DNA from: Acidovorax sp. A79
Lineage (GTDB): Bacteria > Pseudomonadota > Gammaproteobacteria > Burkholderiales > Burkholderiaceae_C
Length of the DNA stretch: 64,000 bases
Assembly (NCBI RefSeq): GCF_041154505.1
Contig: NZ_AP028672.1
Location: 1,315,001-1,379,000, forward strand
Reading direction: 5' to 3'
In this document: positions 20,629 through 30,183 of the stretch, piece by piece
How the letters are laid out: each line of letters opens with the position of its first letter
Numbering within the stretch: position 1 is the stretch's first letter
Notes under the pieces: generated by a model
Seen by the model: only the letters and a program-made list of their open reading frames with translations
Databases searched by the model: none
What the model was told of the DNA's origin: nothing
Translations under genes and position numbers: made by a program

Positions 20629-21779
20629 TCCAGCCCTTCTTGCCCTTTGCCCGCCCCGACATCGGCGACGCCGAGATCGCTGCGGTGACGGAGGCCATGC
20701 GCTCCGGCTGGGTCACCACAGGCCCTGTCACGCGCCAGTTTGAACAGGCTTTTGTTGACTACCTCGGCGGCGGACTCCACGGCGTGGCCGTCAATTCGGC
20801 TACCGCCGGTCTGCACCTTGCGCTGGAAGCACTCGGCATCGGCCCCGGCGACGAGGTGATCGCGCCCACACTGACCTTCACCGCCACCGTGGAGGTGGTG
20901 CGCTACCTGGGCGCCGAACCGGTACTGGTGGATGTGGACCCGGTGACCCTCAACATCGACCCGGCCAAGGTGCGCGCCGCCATCACGCCCCGAACAAAAG
21001 CCATCATGCCCGTGCACTACGGGGGCCTGGCCTGCGACATGGACGCCATCCTGTCCATCGCCAAAGAACACCAGCTCAAGGTGGTGGAAGACGCAGCCCA
21101 TGCCTTGCCCACCACCTGGCGCGGCACCCTGGTGGGACAACTGCAGTCCGATGTCACGGTGTTCAGCTTCTACGCCAACAAGACCATCACCACCGGAGAA
21201 GGCGGCATGGCGGTGACGCGCGACCCGGAGCTCGCCAAGCGCATGCGCGTGATGCGCCTGCACGGCATGAACCGGGATGCCTTCGACCGCTTCACCTCCA
21301 AGACGCCCGCCTGGTACTACGAGGTGGTGGCTCCGGGATTCAAGTACAACATGACGGACGTTGCAGCCGCCATGGGCGTGGAGCAACTGGCGCGGCTGCC
21401 GCAATTCGTGCAGCGACGGCAAGACCTGGCAATCCGCTACCACGAACAGCTGGCGCCCCTGCCCCTGACCTTGCCAGCCACTGCGCCACCAGGCGACACC
21501 CATGCGTGGCACCTCTATGTCATCCGGCTGCGGGCGGACGCGCCACTGGGGCGTGACGAGGTCATCCAGGCACTGTCGGACAGGGGCATCGGCACCAGCG
21601 TGCACTATGTGCCGCTGCACCGGCACCCGTACTGGCGCGACCGGTACCAATTGACGCCCGCCATGTTCCCCCAGGCCGATGCAGCCTACCAGGCCATGAT
21701 CAGCATCCCCTTGTTCACCGCCATGAGTCACAGCGACCAGGACCGCGTGATTGCAGCGCTGCACGAGGTGCTGCGCTGA
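20625..21779 (+). CDS. DegT family 4-keto-6-deoxy sugar aminotransferase (PglE-like, third in the locus)
   Basis: The 384-residue PLP enzyme opens with [14 protein letters not shown] and [14 protein letters not shown], typical of PglE and PseC-type C4 aminotransferases. Lys186 in [13 protein letters not shown] carries PLP, and [11 protein letters not shown] holds the pyridine-contacting Asp. With the FlaA1/CapD dehydratase at 6798 supplying UDP-4-keto-6-deoxy-GlcNAc, it would make a UDP-4-amino sugar. It ends one base before the initiating phosphoglycosyl transferase, the same pairing seen in bacillosamine loci. I see no adjacent PglD acetyltransferase unless the beta-helix enzyme at 15081 serves. 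Confidence 0.87.
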   Translation: MIQPFLPFARPDIGDAEIAAVTEAMRSGWVTTGPVTRQFEQAFVDYLGGGLHGVAVNSATAGLHLALEALGIGPGDEVIAPTLTFTATVEVVRYLGAEPVLVDVDPVTLNIDPAKVRAAITPRTKAIMPVHYGGLACDMDAILSIAKEHQLKVVEDAAHALPTTWRGTLVGQLQSDVTVFSFYANKTITTGEGGMAVTRDPELAKRMRVMRLHGMNRDAFDRFTSKTPAWYYEVVAPGFKYNMTDVAAAMGVEQLARLPQFVQRRQDLAIRYHEQLAPLPLTLPATAPPGDTHAWHLYVIRLRADAPLGRDEVIQALSDRGIGTSVHYVPLHRHPYWRDRYQLTPAMFPQADAAYQAMISIPLFTAMSHSDQDRVIAALHEVLR

Positions 21780-21780
21780 C

Positions 21781-22392
21781 ATGCCCAAGCGGCTGTTCGA
21801 CCTTTTCTTTGCTGCCCTCGGCTTGCTGCTGCTCGCCCCCGTGCTGCTGGCCGTGGCACTGTGGGTGGTGTGGGATTCGCCCGGTCCAGCATTCTTTCGC
21901 CAGCAACGCGTGGGCCGCGCAGGCAGGTTGTTCCGCATCTACAAGTTCCGCACCATGCACCCGCGCGCCGAAGCCTTGGGCCCGGCGATTACCGTGGGGG
22001 CGGATGCCCGCATTACCCGGGCTGGCCACTGGCTGCGGCGCACCAAGATCGATGAATTGCCCCAGCTTTTCAACGTGCTGCTGGGCCACATGAGCCTCGT
22101 CGGCCCCCGGCCTGAGGTGCCGCACTATGTCGCGCTCTACCCGGATTCCGTGCGGGAACTGGTGCTCAGCGTGCGGCCGGGCATCACAGACCGCGCCTCC
22201 ATCGAATTCCGCGACGAAAGCACCTTGCTGGGCCAGAGCGGCGATCCGGAGCGCACTTACGTGGAGCAGATCCTGCCCGTCAAGCTCCGCTACGCCGCCG
22301 ACTACGCCCGCTCGCACACGCTCTGGACCGACCTGAAGATCATCGCCGGAACGGCATCCGCGCTGTGGAGCGACCGTCCGTCCAGGGGATAA
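21781..22392 (+). CDS. Initiating phosphoglycosyl transferase, PglC/WbaP small family
   Basis: This 203-residue monotopic membrane enzyme has one re-entrant hydrophobic helix (about residues 8-30) followed by SPGPAFFRQQRVGR, FRIYKFRTMH and the catalytic Asp-Glu dyad at residues 91-92 in KIDELPQLFNV. MSLVGPRPEVP and PGITDRASIEF complete the family signature. It transfers phospho-sugar from UDP-sugar to undecaprenyl phosphate, starting repeat-unit assembly on the inner face of the membrane. The size matches PglC/WecP-like enzymes without the long N-terminal WbaP membrane domain. It is the last gene of the locus, 87 nt before lysS. Confidence 0.92.
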   Translation: MPKRLFDLFFAALGLLLLAPVLLAVALWVVWDSPGPAFFRQQRVGRAGRLFRIYKFRTMHPRAEALGPAITVGADARITRAGHWLRRTKIDELPQLFNVLLGHMSLVGPRPEVPHYVALYPDSVRELVLSVRPGITDRASIEFRDESTLLGQSGDPERTYVEQILPVKLRYAADYARSHTLWTDLKIIAGTASALWSDRPSRG

Positions 22393-22479
22393 GGACCAGT
22401 CGGCACCCCGTAGCCGATAAAATCAGGGGTTTGGCTGAACCCAGCCCCAAAATTTCACGCCCCCGCACCGACGGCACCT

Positions 22480-24024
22480 ATGTCAGACCAAAACCACGCC
22501 CCCGCTCCCCAGGACGAAAACCAGCTCATCGCCGAGCGCCGCGAAAAGCTCCGCGCTCTGCGCGAGGCCCAGGCCAACGGCGGTGGTGTTGCCTTCCCCA
22601 ACAACTTCAAGCCCGGCCACAAGGCCGCCCAGTTGCACCTGGAGCACAGCGCTGCCACGAACGAGGCCCTGGAAGCCACGCCGGTGAACGTCTCGGTGGC
22701 CGGCCGCATGATGCTCAAGCGCGTCATGGGCAAGGCCAGTTTTGCCACGGTGCAGGATGGTTCGCTGGGCGACGTGGGCGGGCGCATCCAGCTTTACGTG
22801 ACCCGCGACGCCGTGGGCGAAGAGCTGTATGCCGCCTTCAAGCACTGGGACCTGGGCGACATCGTGGGCGCCGAAGGCACGCTCATGAAGACCAAGACGG
22901 GCGAGCTGTCGGTCAAGGTGACCGGCCTGCGCCTCTTGACCAAGAGCCTGCGCCCCCTGCCCGACAAGTTCCACGGCATGGCCGATCAGGAGCAGAAGTA
23001 CCGCCAGCGCTATGTGGACCTGATCACCGACGAGCAGGCCCGCAAGCGCTTCATGGCGCGCAGCAAGGCGGTGAGCGGCCTGCGCGAGTTCATGGTGGGC
23101 CACGGCTTCCTTGAAGTCGAAACGCCCATGCTGCACCCCATCCCGGGCGGCGCCAATGCCAAGCCGTTCGTCACGCACCACAACGCGCTGGAGCAGGAGA
23201 TGTACCTGCGCATCGCGCCCGAGCTGTACCTGAAGCGCCTGATCGTGGGCGGTTTCGAGCGGGTGTTCGAGATCAACCGCAGCTACCGCAACGAGGGCAT
23301 CTCGGTGCGCCACAACCCCGAGTTCACCATGATGGAGTTCTACGCGGCGTACTGGAACTACCTGGACCTGATGGACTTCACCGAGACGCTGATCCGCGAA
23401 GTGGCGCTCAAGGCCACGGGCTCGCTGCAAATGACCTACCAGGGCCGCGCCGTGGACCTGACGCAGCCGTTCGCGCGCCTGACCATCCGCGAAGCGATCT
23501 TCCAGTACACCGAAGCCGGCGCCCACGTGGACGATGCCGCGTGGCTGGTCAGCGCGCTCAAGAAGCTGGGCATGACCGAGGAGAAGGACAAGCTCTCGGC
23601 ACGCACGCTGGCCAGCCTGCAGGTGCTGTATTTCGAAGAAACGGTGGAAGACAAGCTCTGGCAGCCGACGTTCATCATGGAGCACCCGACCGAGATCTCG
23701 CCACTGGCACGCGCCAACGATGCCCGCCCCGAGGTCACCGAGCGTTTCGAGCTGTACATCACGGGCCGCGAGTTCGGCAACGGCTTCAGCGAGCTGAACG
23801 ATGCCGAAGACCAGGCCGCGCGTTTCCATGCCCAGGTGGCCGCCAAGGACAGCGGCGACGACGAGGCCATGTTCTACGACCATGACTTCGTGCGGGCGCT
23901 GGAATACGGCATGCCCCCCACGGGGGGTTGCGGCATCGGCATCGACCGCCTCATGATGCTGCTGACCGACAGCCCCAGCATCCGCGACGTGATTCTTTTC
24001 CCAGCGCTGCGCCGGGAGTCCTGA
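22480..24024 (+). CDS. lysS: Lysyl-tRNA synthetase, class II
   Basis: LysS charges tRNA-Lys. The 514-residue protein has an N-terminal OB-fold anticodon-binding domain (about residues 70-180), then the class II core: motif 2 [14 protein letters not shown] and motif 3 ending [26 protein letters not shown] at the N terminus is a common bacterial LysS feature. The ATG at 22480 gives [15 protein letters not shown]. The 87-nt gap before it contains TAAAAT near 22417 as a possible -10 box, but I see no good -35. The gene marks the return to housekeeping DNA after the polysaccharide locus. Confidence 0.97.
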   Translation: MSDQNHAPAPQDENQLIAERREKLRALREAQANGGGVAFPNNFKPGHKAAQLHLEHSAATNEALEATPVNVSVAGRMMLKRVMGKASFATVQDGSLGDVGGRIQLYVTRDAVGEELYAAFKHWDLGDIVGAEGTLMKTKTGELSVKVTGLRLLTKSLRPLPDKFHGMADQEQKYRQRYVDLITDEQARKRFMARSKAVSGLREFMVGHGFLEVETPMLHPIPGGANAKPFVTHHNALEQEMYLRIAPELYLKRLIVGGFERVFEINRSYRNEGISVRHNPEFTMMEFYAAYWNYLDLMDFTETLIREVALKATGSLQMTYQGRAVDLTQPFARLTIREAIFQYTEAGAHVDDAAWLVSALKKLGMTEEKDKLSARTLASLQVLYFEETVEDKLWQPTFIMEHPTEISPLARANDARPEVTERFELYITGREFGNGFSELNDAEDQAARFHAQVAAKDSGDDEAMFYDHDFVRALEYGMPPTGGCGIGIDRLMMLLTDSPSIRDVILFPALRRES

Positions 24025-24096
24025 GACCGCATCCGCAGCGCCCGGCCGCCACGTCCGCCTGATCGCGCCGTTTCACAGGACACACCAGGAGCCACC

Positions 24097-25131
24097 GTGC
24101 CATTCATCTCCAGCACCGCCCCTTATCCGGCCAACGCGCCACTGCCCGCGGGCGCAGGCTTTTCGGTGCTGGTGGTCGAGGACCAGGGCTCCGTGCGGGC
24201 CGCGCTGGTGGCCGAACTGCGGCGCGCGGGCGTGTCCGCCATCTTCGAGGCCCCGGAGGGCAGCGCGGCACTGCACCTGTTCAAGGCCCACCGGCCCGAC
24301 CTGGTGCTGCTGGACATCAAGCTGCCCGGCAAGGATGGCTATTGGGTGGCGCAGCAGATGCGCGAGAGCGAGGCCGGCGACTGGACGCCCATCATCTTCC
24401 TGTCGGGCCTGGACAACGAGCTCGACGTGTGGCGCGGCATCGAAGTGGGGGGCGATGACTACCTGGTCAAGCCCGTGAGGCCCATCGTGCTGATGGCCAA
24501 GCTGCGGGCCATGCGGCGGCTGCTGGACATGCGCCGCAGGCTCGTGTCGGTATCGGCCGAGCTGCACCTGGCCAACCAGCGCCTCAACGAAATGGTCGAG
24601 GTCGACGCGCTGACCGGCCTGGTCAACCGCCGCGGCTTCGACCGCATCCTGCACAACGAGATCCTGGCCGCACGCCGCGATGCCACGCCGCTCACGCTGA
24701 TGCTGTGCGACCTGGACCACTTCAAGCTCTTCAACGATGCCAGCGGGCATGTGCAGGGCGATGCCTGCCTGAAAGAGGTGGGCCGCCTGCTGCGCGAGGT
24801 CTGCGTGCGCCCCCGGGATGTGGCTTCGCGCTATGGCGGCGAGGAATTCGCACTCATCCTGCCGAACACGCCGCGCTCGGGCGCGATGACCTTTGCAAGG
24901 GCATTGGCGCAGCTGCTCAAGGTCCGCGCCATACCGCATGCGGATTCGCCACTGGGCAGCATCCTGACACTGTCGGGTGGCATCACCACCTGCGTGCCCG
25001 ACGACAGCACCAATGCCGAAAGCATGATCATGCGGGCCGACCAGGCCCTGTATGCCGCCAAGGCCCAGGGCCGCAACCGCTTCTTCAGCTTTGAAATGCA
25101 GATGGACACCGTGGAGCAATTGCGCAATTGA
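24097..25131 (+). CDS. Response regulator with GGDEF output: diguanylate cyclase
   Basis: The 344-residue protein has a receiver domain (about 24-145) with phospho-acceptor Asp73 in LVLLDIKLP and the conserved Lys in DDYLVKPV. A short coiled linker leads to a GGDEF domain with DALTGLVNRRGF and the active site GGEEF at 247-251. RPRD at 238-241, five residues before GGEEF, is an intact inhibitory I-site. It should make cyclic di-GMP when phosphorylated. No histidine kinase is next to it. The GTG start at 24097 has AGGAG upstream. The last codons overlap the TTG start of the MscS-like gene. Confidence 0.92.
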   Translation: MPFISSTAPYPANAPLPAGAGFSVLVVEDQGSVRAALVAELRRAGVSAIFEAPEGSAALHLFKAHRPDLVLLDIKLPGKDGYWVAQQMRESEAGDWTPIIFLSGLDNELDVWRGIEVGGDDYLVKPVRPIVLMAKLRAMRRLLDMRRRLVSVSAELHLANQRLNEMVEVDALTGLVNRRGFDRILHNEILAARRDATPLTLMLCDLDHFKLFNDASGHVQGDACLKEVGRLLREVCVRPRDVASRYGGEEFALILPNTPRSGAMTFARALAQLLKVRAIPHADSPLGSILTLSGGITTCVPDDSTNAESMIMRADQALYAAKAQGRNRFFSFEMQMDTVEQLRN

Positions 25132-25850
25132 GTTTCTTTTCCGCCTTCTCGTTCGACGCCACCGAGCGCAGCGCGCGCACCGCCGTTTCGCGCATGCAAA
25201 TCCTGAAGGCCCGCCTGCCCGACTGGGTGCAGGACTGGCTGGAAGTCATCATCCCCGGCACGCAGATCCTGCTGATCCTGTTTGTCGCCTGGCTGCTGCA
25301 GCGCATGCTGCGCCGCATCGTGCGCCGCGCCAGTGCGCACTACCAGGTGCCCGACGAGCTGGTCGTGCCCATGAACGGGCTCATCCGCTGGTTCATCGTG
25401 GCGGGCGCCCTGCTGCTGGTGCTCGAGCGCATGGGAGTGTCCGCCACCGTGCTCTGGACGGCATTCACGGGCTTCGCCACGGTGGGCGCCGTGGCGTTCT
25501 TTGCCGCGTGGAGCGTGCTCTCCAACCTGTTCTGCGCGCTGCTCATCTTCACGGTACGGCCCTTTCGCATCGGCGACTACATCGAGGTGCTGGACACCGC
25601 GGAGAAACCGGGCGCCAAGGGCCGGGTGGTGGACATCAACCTGCTGTACACCACGCTGGAGGACCATGGCGCAGCAGCGGGCCAGGTGGCCTGGCTGCAG
25701 ATTCCGAATGCGTTGGTGTTTCAGCGGGTGGTGCGCAGATTCCAGGGGGTGCCACCGCCGCCCGCGCCCCCCGCCAGCGCTGCGCATGCCGCGGAAAGTG
25801 CGCCGGCGGCCCCGCCACCGGTCACGCCCGGGCCTTTCAACACGCCATAG
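25128..25850 (+). CDS. Small-conductance mechanosensitive channel, MscS family (short)
   Basis: The 240-residue protein has three hydrophobic segments (about 40-60, 82-105, 110-145). The last contains the Gly/Ala-rich pore helix FATVGAVAFFAAWSVLSNLF, followed by VRPFRIGDYIEV and the beta domain GRVVDINLLYTTLE. The C terminus is a Pro/Ala-rich tail without the full alpha-beta cage of E. coli MscS, as in other short members. I favour the TTG at 25128 because it overlaps the cyclase stop (TTGA) and has GGAG at 25113-25116. An in-frame ATG at 25194 would remove 22 residues ahead of the first helix. Confidence 0.85.
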   Translation: MSFFSAFSFDATERSARTAVSRMQILKARLPDWVQDWLEVIIPGTQILLILFVAWLLQRMLRRIVRRASAHYQVPDELVVPMNGLIRWFIVAGALLLVLERMGVSATVLWTAFTGFATVGAVAFFAAWSVLSNLFCALLIFTVRPFRIGDYIEVLDTAEKPGAKGRVVDINLLYTTLEDHGAAAGQVAWLQIPNALVFQRVVRRFQGVPPPPAPPASAAHAAESAPAAPPPVTPGPFNTP

Positions 25851-25910
25851 CGCAACCAACCGGGCGCGGCACGGCCCTGCGCCGGGCCGCGCGCAAGCGG
25901 TTGCTCTGCG

Positions 25911-27002
25911 TCAGGGCAGCAGGTCGAGCGCCTGCAGGTAGGCGGGCTGGTACATCAGCTCGTCCCACGCCTGGGGCAAGGTTTCGGGCAGCAGCGCCAG
26001 GCGGCGGGACTCGCTGTCCACGCTCGGCTGCCAGCGGCCCTGGGCGCGGGCCTGGTCCAGGCCGGCGATGAGTTCATCCACCGCGCGGCCATCGCCCACG
26101 CTCTGGTTGCACAGCAGCACGAGGTCGCAGCCGGCCTGGAGCGCCGCCACGGCCGCATCGGTGTAGCCGACCACCTGGCCGTCCAGGCGGCGGGCGCCTT
26201 CCATGCTGAGGTCGTCGCTGAAGATCGCGCCATCAAAGCGCATCTGGCGGCGCAGGATGTCCTGCAGCCAGCGCTGCGAGAAACCTGCGGGGCGGCTGTC
26301 GACCTTGGGGTAGATCACATGGGCCGGCATCACGCTGGTGAGCGTGCTGCTGAGCCAGGGGTACGGGGCGGCGTCGTCGGCCAGGATGGCCTTGAGGCTG
26401 CGCTTGTCCACGGGTACCTCGGTGTGCGAGTCGGCCTTGACGAAGCCGTGCCCAGGGAAGTGCTTGCCGCAGTTGGCCATGCCGGCCTGCAGCAGACCAT
26501 GCATGAGGCTCTTGGCGAGCAGCGCCACCACGCGCGGGTCGCGGTGAAAGGCGCGGTCGCCGATCACACCGCTTTCACCCCAATCGAGGTCGAGCACGGG
26601 CGTGAAGCTGAAGTCCACACCGCAGGCGCGCAGCTCGGCGCCCAGCACATAGCCCGCCGCCGTGGCCGCATTGGTCGCACGCAGCGCGCCGCTGCCGGGC
26701 ACGGCCTTGGCGCCTTTGCCGTCGTCCATCCACATATCACCCAGCGCACGCATGGGCGGCAGGTGCGTAAAGCCATCGGTGCGAAAGCGCTGCACGCGGC
26801 CGCCTTCGTGGTCCACGCAGATCAGCAGGTCGTCGCGCACGGCCTTGATGCTGCTCGTGAGCTGCAGCAGCTGCGCGCGGTTCTCCCAGTTGCGGGCAAA
26901 CAGGATGATGCCGCCGGTCAGCGGGTGCGCGAGGCGGCGGCGGTCAGCGCTGGTCAGCTCTTTGCCAGCCACGTCGAGGATGAGGGGTGCGTGTTCGGTC
27001 AT
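25911..27002 (-). CDS. nagZ: Beta-N-acetylhexosaminidase NagZ
   Basis: NagZ removes GlcNAc from 1,6-anhydro-muropeptides in the cytosol during peptidoglycan recycling, producing the signal that controls AmpC induction in many bacteria. The 363-residue glycoside hydrolase family 3 enzyme has CVDHEGGRVQRF, the KHFPGHG block at 180-186 with the Asp-Ser-His dyad residues at 191-193, and the nucleophile region FSDDLSMEGA near 263. The start is the ATG at 27002; a TTG three codons earlier is less likely. A family repeat (27021-27070) fills the gap to acpS. This is the last gene of the long minus-strand run. Confidence 0.95.
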   Translation of the reverse strand: MTEHAPLILDVAGKELTSADRRRLAHPLTGGIILFARNWENRAQLLQLTSSIKAVRDDLLICVDHEGGRVQRFRTDGFTHLPPMRALGDMWMDDGKGAKAVPGSGALRATNAATAAGYVLGAELRACGVDFSFTPVLDLDWGESGVIGDRAFHRDPRVVALLAKSLMHGLLQAGMANCGKHFPGHGFVKADSHTEVPVDKRSLKAILADDAAPYPWLSSTLTSVMPAHVIYPKVDSRPAGFSQRWLQDILRRQMRFDGAIFSDDLSMEGARRLDGQVVGYTDAAVAALQAGCDLVLLCNQSVGDGRAVDELIAGLDQARAQGRWQPSVDSESRRLALLPETLPQAWDELMYQPAYLQALDLLP

Positions 27003-27020
27003 GGGTTTCAAGAATGATTT

Positions 27021-27070
27021 TGCTATGCAAATAATAGCTATCAGCGCTTGCCAATCAAGCGCTGGAGGCC
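27021..27070 (+). repeat. Dispersed family repeat overlapping the acpS 3' end
   Basis: The full form is present on the plus strand: TGCTAT, short loop, AATAGCTATCAGCGCTT, loop, AAGCGCTGGAGGCC. Both predicted hairpins can form. Read on the minus strand, it encodes the last Ala-Ser-Ser-Ala of AcpS, and its loop supplies the TGA stop (27055-27057). Confidence 0.85.
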
Positions 27071-27471
27071 GATTTTTCTTCAGCCCTCTCGACCACGCAG
27101 AAACTGGCGGCGTAGTCGGTCTCGTCGGTCACGCTCAGGTGCGCCTGCAGCCCCCGGACCTCGAACCATTCCTTGAGCGCGCCGTGCAGCACGATGACTG
27201 GCTGGCCGGATGGCAGCTTGGCGACCTCGCAGTGGCGCCAGGTCATGGGCATGCGCATGCCCAGGCCAATGGCTTTGCTGAAGGCTTCCTTGGCGGAAAA
27301 GCGCGTGGCCAGGTAGCGCAGGCCCCGGTCGGGCCAGCGGCTGCTCCTCTCGCGCCAGGTGGCCAGTTCGCCGTCGGCCAGCACCTTCTGGGCAAAGCGT
27401 TCGCCGTGGCGCTCCAGGCTGGCCGCGATGCGGCGCACGTCGCAGATGTCGGTGCCGATGCCGTAGATCAT
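27055..27471 (-). CDS. acpS: Holo-[acyl-carrier-protein] synthase AcpS
   Basis: AcpS moves 4'-phosphopantetheine from CoA to Ser of apo-ACP. The 138-residue protein has the metal-binding Asp8 in [14 protein letters not shown] and the second signature [13 protein letters not shown] (Lys61, Glu62). Its last few residues (about ASSA) and the stop codon come from the dispersed family repeat at 27021-27070. Its natural C terminus has therefore been replaced or extended. It lies downstream of pdxJ, the usual proteobacterial order. The substrate AcpP is encoded at 40558. Confidence 0.95.
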   Translation of the reverse strand: MIYGIGTDICDVRRIAASLERHGERFAQKVLADGELATWRERSSRWPDRGLRYLATRFSAKEAFSKAIGLGMRMPMTWRHCEVAKLPSGQPVIVLHGALKEWFEVRGLQAHLSVTDETDYAASFCVVERAEEKSASSA

Positions 27472-27498
27472 GGTCTTTTTTTTGAGTCAAATCAGCCG

Positions 27499-27531
27499 CC
27501 AGCGCTTATTCATCAAGCGCAAGCAGCTATC
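27499..27531 (-). repeat. Dispersed family repeat between pdxJ and acpS
   Basis: On the minus strand this reads GATAGCTGCTTGCGCTT, a 7-nt loop, AAGCGCTGGCGGC. It lies 4 nt past the pdxJ stop and ends about 28 nt before the acpS start. The orientation is opposite to the copy at 27021. Confidence 0.8.
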
Positions 27532-27534
27532 AAA

Positions 27535-28323
27535 TCAGGAGTTATCTGCCTGTGCCGCAAAACCCGACCGGATGCAGCCCAGGTAGGCCAACACCGTGGC
27601 GGCGTAGCCCAGCTCCAGCGCGTCGGCGATCAGTGCATGCCCAATCGAGACCTCCAGCACGCCGGGCACGCCGCGCACGAAGGCGGTGAGGTTGTCGCGG
27701 TTGAGGTCGTGGCCCGCATTCACGCCCAGGCCCGCATCCAGCGCGGCCTGGGCGGCCGCGGCGTAGCGTTTTAGCTCAACCTCCTGCTGCGGGGTGCCCC
27801 AGGCGGCGGCATAGGGCTCGGTGTACAGCTCCACCCGGTCGGCGCCCACCGCCCTGGCGGCGGCCATCTGCTCCGGCACCGGGTCCATGAACAGGCTCAC
27901 GCGCACACCCAGTGCCTTGCACTCGGCGATCAGAGGCGCCAGGCGCCCGGCATCCTGCGGAAAGCTCCAGCCGTGGTCGCTGGTGAACTGGTCTTCGCTG
28001 TCGGGCACGAAGGTCGCCTGGTGGGGGCGCACCTGGCGGATGAAGTCCATCAGGTTCTGCGACGGGTTGCCTTCGATGTTGTATTCGCGATCAGGCCAGG
28101 CCTTCATCAAGGCGGCCAGCTCGAACACGTCCTGGCCGCGGATGTGCCGCTCGTCGGGCCGGGGATGCACGGTGATGCCCTGCGCGCCCGCCCGCAGGCA
28201 CAGCTCGGCCGCGCGCGTGACGCTCGGAATGCCCAGGTGGCGCGTGTTGCGCACCAGGGCGACCTTGTTGACGTTCACCGACAGGGCGGTGGTCGGGTGC
28301 GGAGGGCGGTGTGGCTGGTTCAT
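27535..28323 (-). CDS. pdxJ: Pyridoxine 5'-phosphate synthase PdxJ
   Basis: PdxJ closes the ring of pyridoxine phosphate from 1-deoxyxylulose 5-phosphate and 3-amino-2-oxopropyl phosphate. The 262-residue TIM-barrel protein has [35 protein letters not shown] and [11 protein letters not shown], all family blocks. The ATG at 28323 overlaps the recO stop by 4 nt. The frame continues far upstream across recO but without similarity. The stop (27535-27537) sits 4 nt from the next family repeat. Confidence 0.96.
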   Translation of the reverse strand: MNQPHRPPHPTTALSVNVNKVALVRNTRHLGIPSVTRAAELCLRAGAQGITVHPRPDERHIRGQDVFELAALMKAWPDREYNIEGNPSQNLMDFIRQVRPHQATFVPDSEDQFTSDHGWSFPQDAGRLAPLIAECKALGVRVSLFMDPVPEQMAAARAVGADRVELYTEPYAAAWGTPQQEVELKRYAAAAQAALDAGLGVNAGHDLNRDNLTAFVRGVPGVLEVSIGHALIADALELGYAATVLAYLGCIRSGFAAQADNS

Positions 28324-29084
28324 AGGGCCTGCAGGTCGATCATGAGCTGGCGGGTGCGCAGCGTTGGGCTGCCGCAATGGTATTGCAGCAGGGCACGCAG
28401 CTGGGGCTTGAGTTCGGCCGAGACGGCAACGCAGGCCCGCAGTGTGGCGGTATAGCTGGCGGCATCGTCCAGCGCCCGCTGCAATGCCTGCCACTGGCTG
28501 CCCGGCAGCCCGCCCCGCTCGGCCGCCGAGGCAGCGCGCAGGCCCGCTTCGGGGACCAGCGTGTAGCGCGTGCCGGCCTGCAGAGGGGCCAGGGTCATGG
28601 TCTGGACGTCGAGGCTCGGCAACAGGCCGATCTCGCGCAGCAGCAGCAGTTCGAAACTGCGCAGCACGGGCTCCAGGGCGTCGCCATGCTCGCTGGCCAG
28701 CACCCGCACCACGCCCGCGTAGGCGTCGAACAGCGCGGCGTGCGGGTCCGCGCGGGCCAGCAGGCGCAGCAGCAGTTCGTTGAGGTACAGGCCCGACAGC
28801 AGGGCGTCGCCCGTGGGCATCACGTGGCCACCCACCCACTCGGCGCCCTTGAGCGCGTGGATGTCCGCGTCGCCATTGCCGGCCAGGGTGTAGGTCAGCA
28901 GCAGGGGCTGCAGCGGCAGCAGCACCGGGCGGAAGTTGGAGCTGGGCTTCTTCGCGCCCTTGGCCACCAGGGCGACGCGGCCGTAGTGGCGGCTGAAGAC
29001 CTCCAGGATCAGGCTGGACTCGCTCCAGTCGTAGCTGTGCAGCACGAAGGCAGGTTCATCGGAGATACGCTTGGCGGCAGCCAC
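28320..29084 (-). CDS. recO: DNA repair protein RecO
   Basis: RecO works with RecR and RecF to load RecA onto SSB-coated gaps. The 254-residue protein has an N-terminal OB fold ([31 protein letters not shown]) and a helical C-terminal part with the [14 protein letters not shown] block. It lacks the zinc-finger cysteines of some RecO proteins, as is common in betaproteobacteria. It starts with GTG at 29084. The era stop lies 95 nt upstream and the pdxJ start overlaps its end. The order rnc-era-recO-pdxJ-acpS is a classic conserved cluster. Confidence 0.93.
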   Translation of the reverse strand: MAAAKRISDEPAFVLHSYDWSESSLILEVFSRHYGRVALVAKGAKKPSSNFRPVLLPLQPLLLTYTLAGNGDADIHALKGAEWVGGHVMPTGDALLSGLYLNELLLRLLARADPHAALFDAYAGVVRVLASEHGDALEPVLRSFELLLLREIGLLPSLDVQTMTLAPLQAGTRYTLVPEAGLRAASAAERGGLPGSQWQALQRALDDAASYTATLRACVAVSAELKPQLRALLQYHCGSPTLRTRQLMIDLQAL

Positions 29085-29178
29085 GTGGGGGTCGCAGGGA
29101 TAGGCGTGAGGATGGAGTGTGGCGGCGGCTCAATCAACGCCGGCCACCCGGCGGGCAGCGGGCGCTGATGGCATGCAC

Positions 29179-30183
29179 TTACTCGTAGCCGAAGGAACGC
29201 ACCCGGGCTTCATCGTCAGCCCAGCCGGAGCGGACCTTGACCCACAGCTCCAGGAACACCTTGGCATCCATGAGCTTTTCCAGCTCCTGCCGCGCCTCGG
29301 TACCGATGCGCTTGAGCCGCTCACCCTTGTCGCCGATGACCATCATCTTGTGGTTGTCCCGCTCCACCACGATGGTGGCGGCGATCTTGACCAGTCGCTT
29401 GTGCTGCTTGCTCGCCTCTTCCTCGAACTTGTCGATGACGACGGTGGAGGTGTAGGGCAGTTCATCCCCGGTGAAGCGGAACAGCTTTTCGCGCACGGTT
29501 TCGGAGGCCAGGAATTTCTCGCTGCGGTCGGTCAGTTCGTCCTCGCCGTACCACCAGCCCTGCTCGGGCAGGTATTTTTCGCAGATGCCGAAAAGGCGCT
29601 CGATGTCGCCCTTGTTCTTGGCCGACATGGGCACGAATTCGGTGAACGGATGGCGCTCCTGCATGCTCTTGAGCCAGGGCGCGATCTCCGCGCGGCGGTG
29701 CACCATGTCGAGCTTGTTCGCCACCAGGAGCGTGGGAATGCCGGGCTTGAACAGCGAGAGTACCTTGGCATCGGCCAGCGTGAAGTTGCCGGCCTCCACC
29801 ACGAACAGGATCAGGTCCACGTCGCCGATCGCCCCCATCACGGTCTTGTTCAGGGACTTGTTGAGCGCGGTGGCGTGGCGCGTCTGGAAGCCCGGCGTGT
29901 CCACGAAAATGAACTGCGTCTGCTCGCGGGTGCGGATGCCGGTGATGCGGTGGCGCGTGGTCTGCGCCTTGCGCGAGGTGATGCTGATCTTTTGCCCCAC
30001 CAGCGCATTGAGCAGCGTGGACTTGCCCACGTTGGGCTTGCCCACAATGGCGATCACGCCGCAGCGCTGGCCGGGGACGGCTGCGGGGGCGCCCGCCGCC
30101 GCGAGCATGGCCTCCAGGTCATTTTGCGCCCCTGCGCTTGCTGCACCTTCGTCACCAGCTACATCTTTGGTAGCATCATTCAT
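29179..30183 (-). CDS. era: GTPase Era
   Basis: Era binds 16S rRNA near its 3' end and assists 30S maturation. At 334 residues it is about 30 longer than E. coli Era, because of an N-terminal Ala/Gly/Asp-rich extension of about 40 residues before [15 protein letters not shown] (G1, residues 48-55). G3 is DTPGF, G4 is NKLD, and the C-terminal KH domain has [15 protein letters not shown]. The start at 30183 overlaps the rnc stop by 4 nt (ATGA). Part of the DNA for the extension resembles a degenerate family repeat (GCTAC, 7-nt loop, GTAGC), which may be how it arose. Confidence 0.95.
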   Translation of the reverse strand: MNDATKDVAGDEGAASAGAQNDLEAMLAAAGAPAAVPGQRCGVIAIVGKPNVGKSTLLNALVGQKISITSRKAQTTRHRITGIRTREQTQFIFVDTPGFQTRHATALNKSLNKTVMGAIGDVDLILFVVEAGNFTLADAKVLSLFKPGIPTLLVANKLDMVHRRAEIAPWLKSMQERHPFTEFVPMSAKNKGDIERLFGICEKYLPEQGWWYGEDELTDRSEKFLASETVREKLFRFTGDELPYTSTVVIDKFEEEASKQHKRLVKIAATIVVERDNHKMMVIGDKGERLKRIGTEARQELEKLMDAKVFLELWVKVRSGWADDEARVRSFGYE

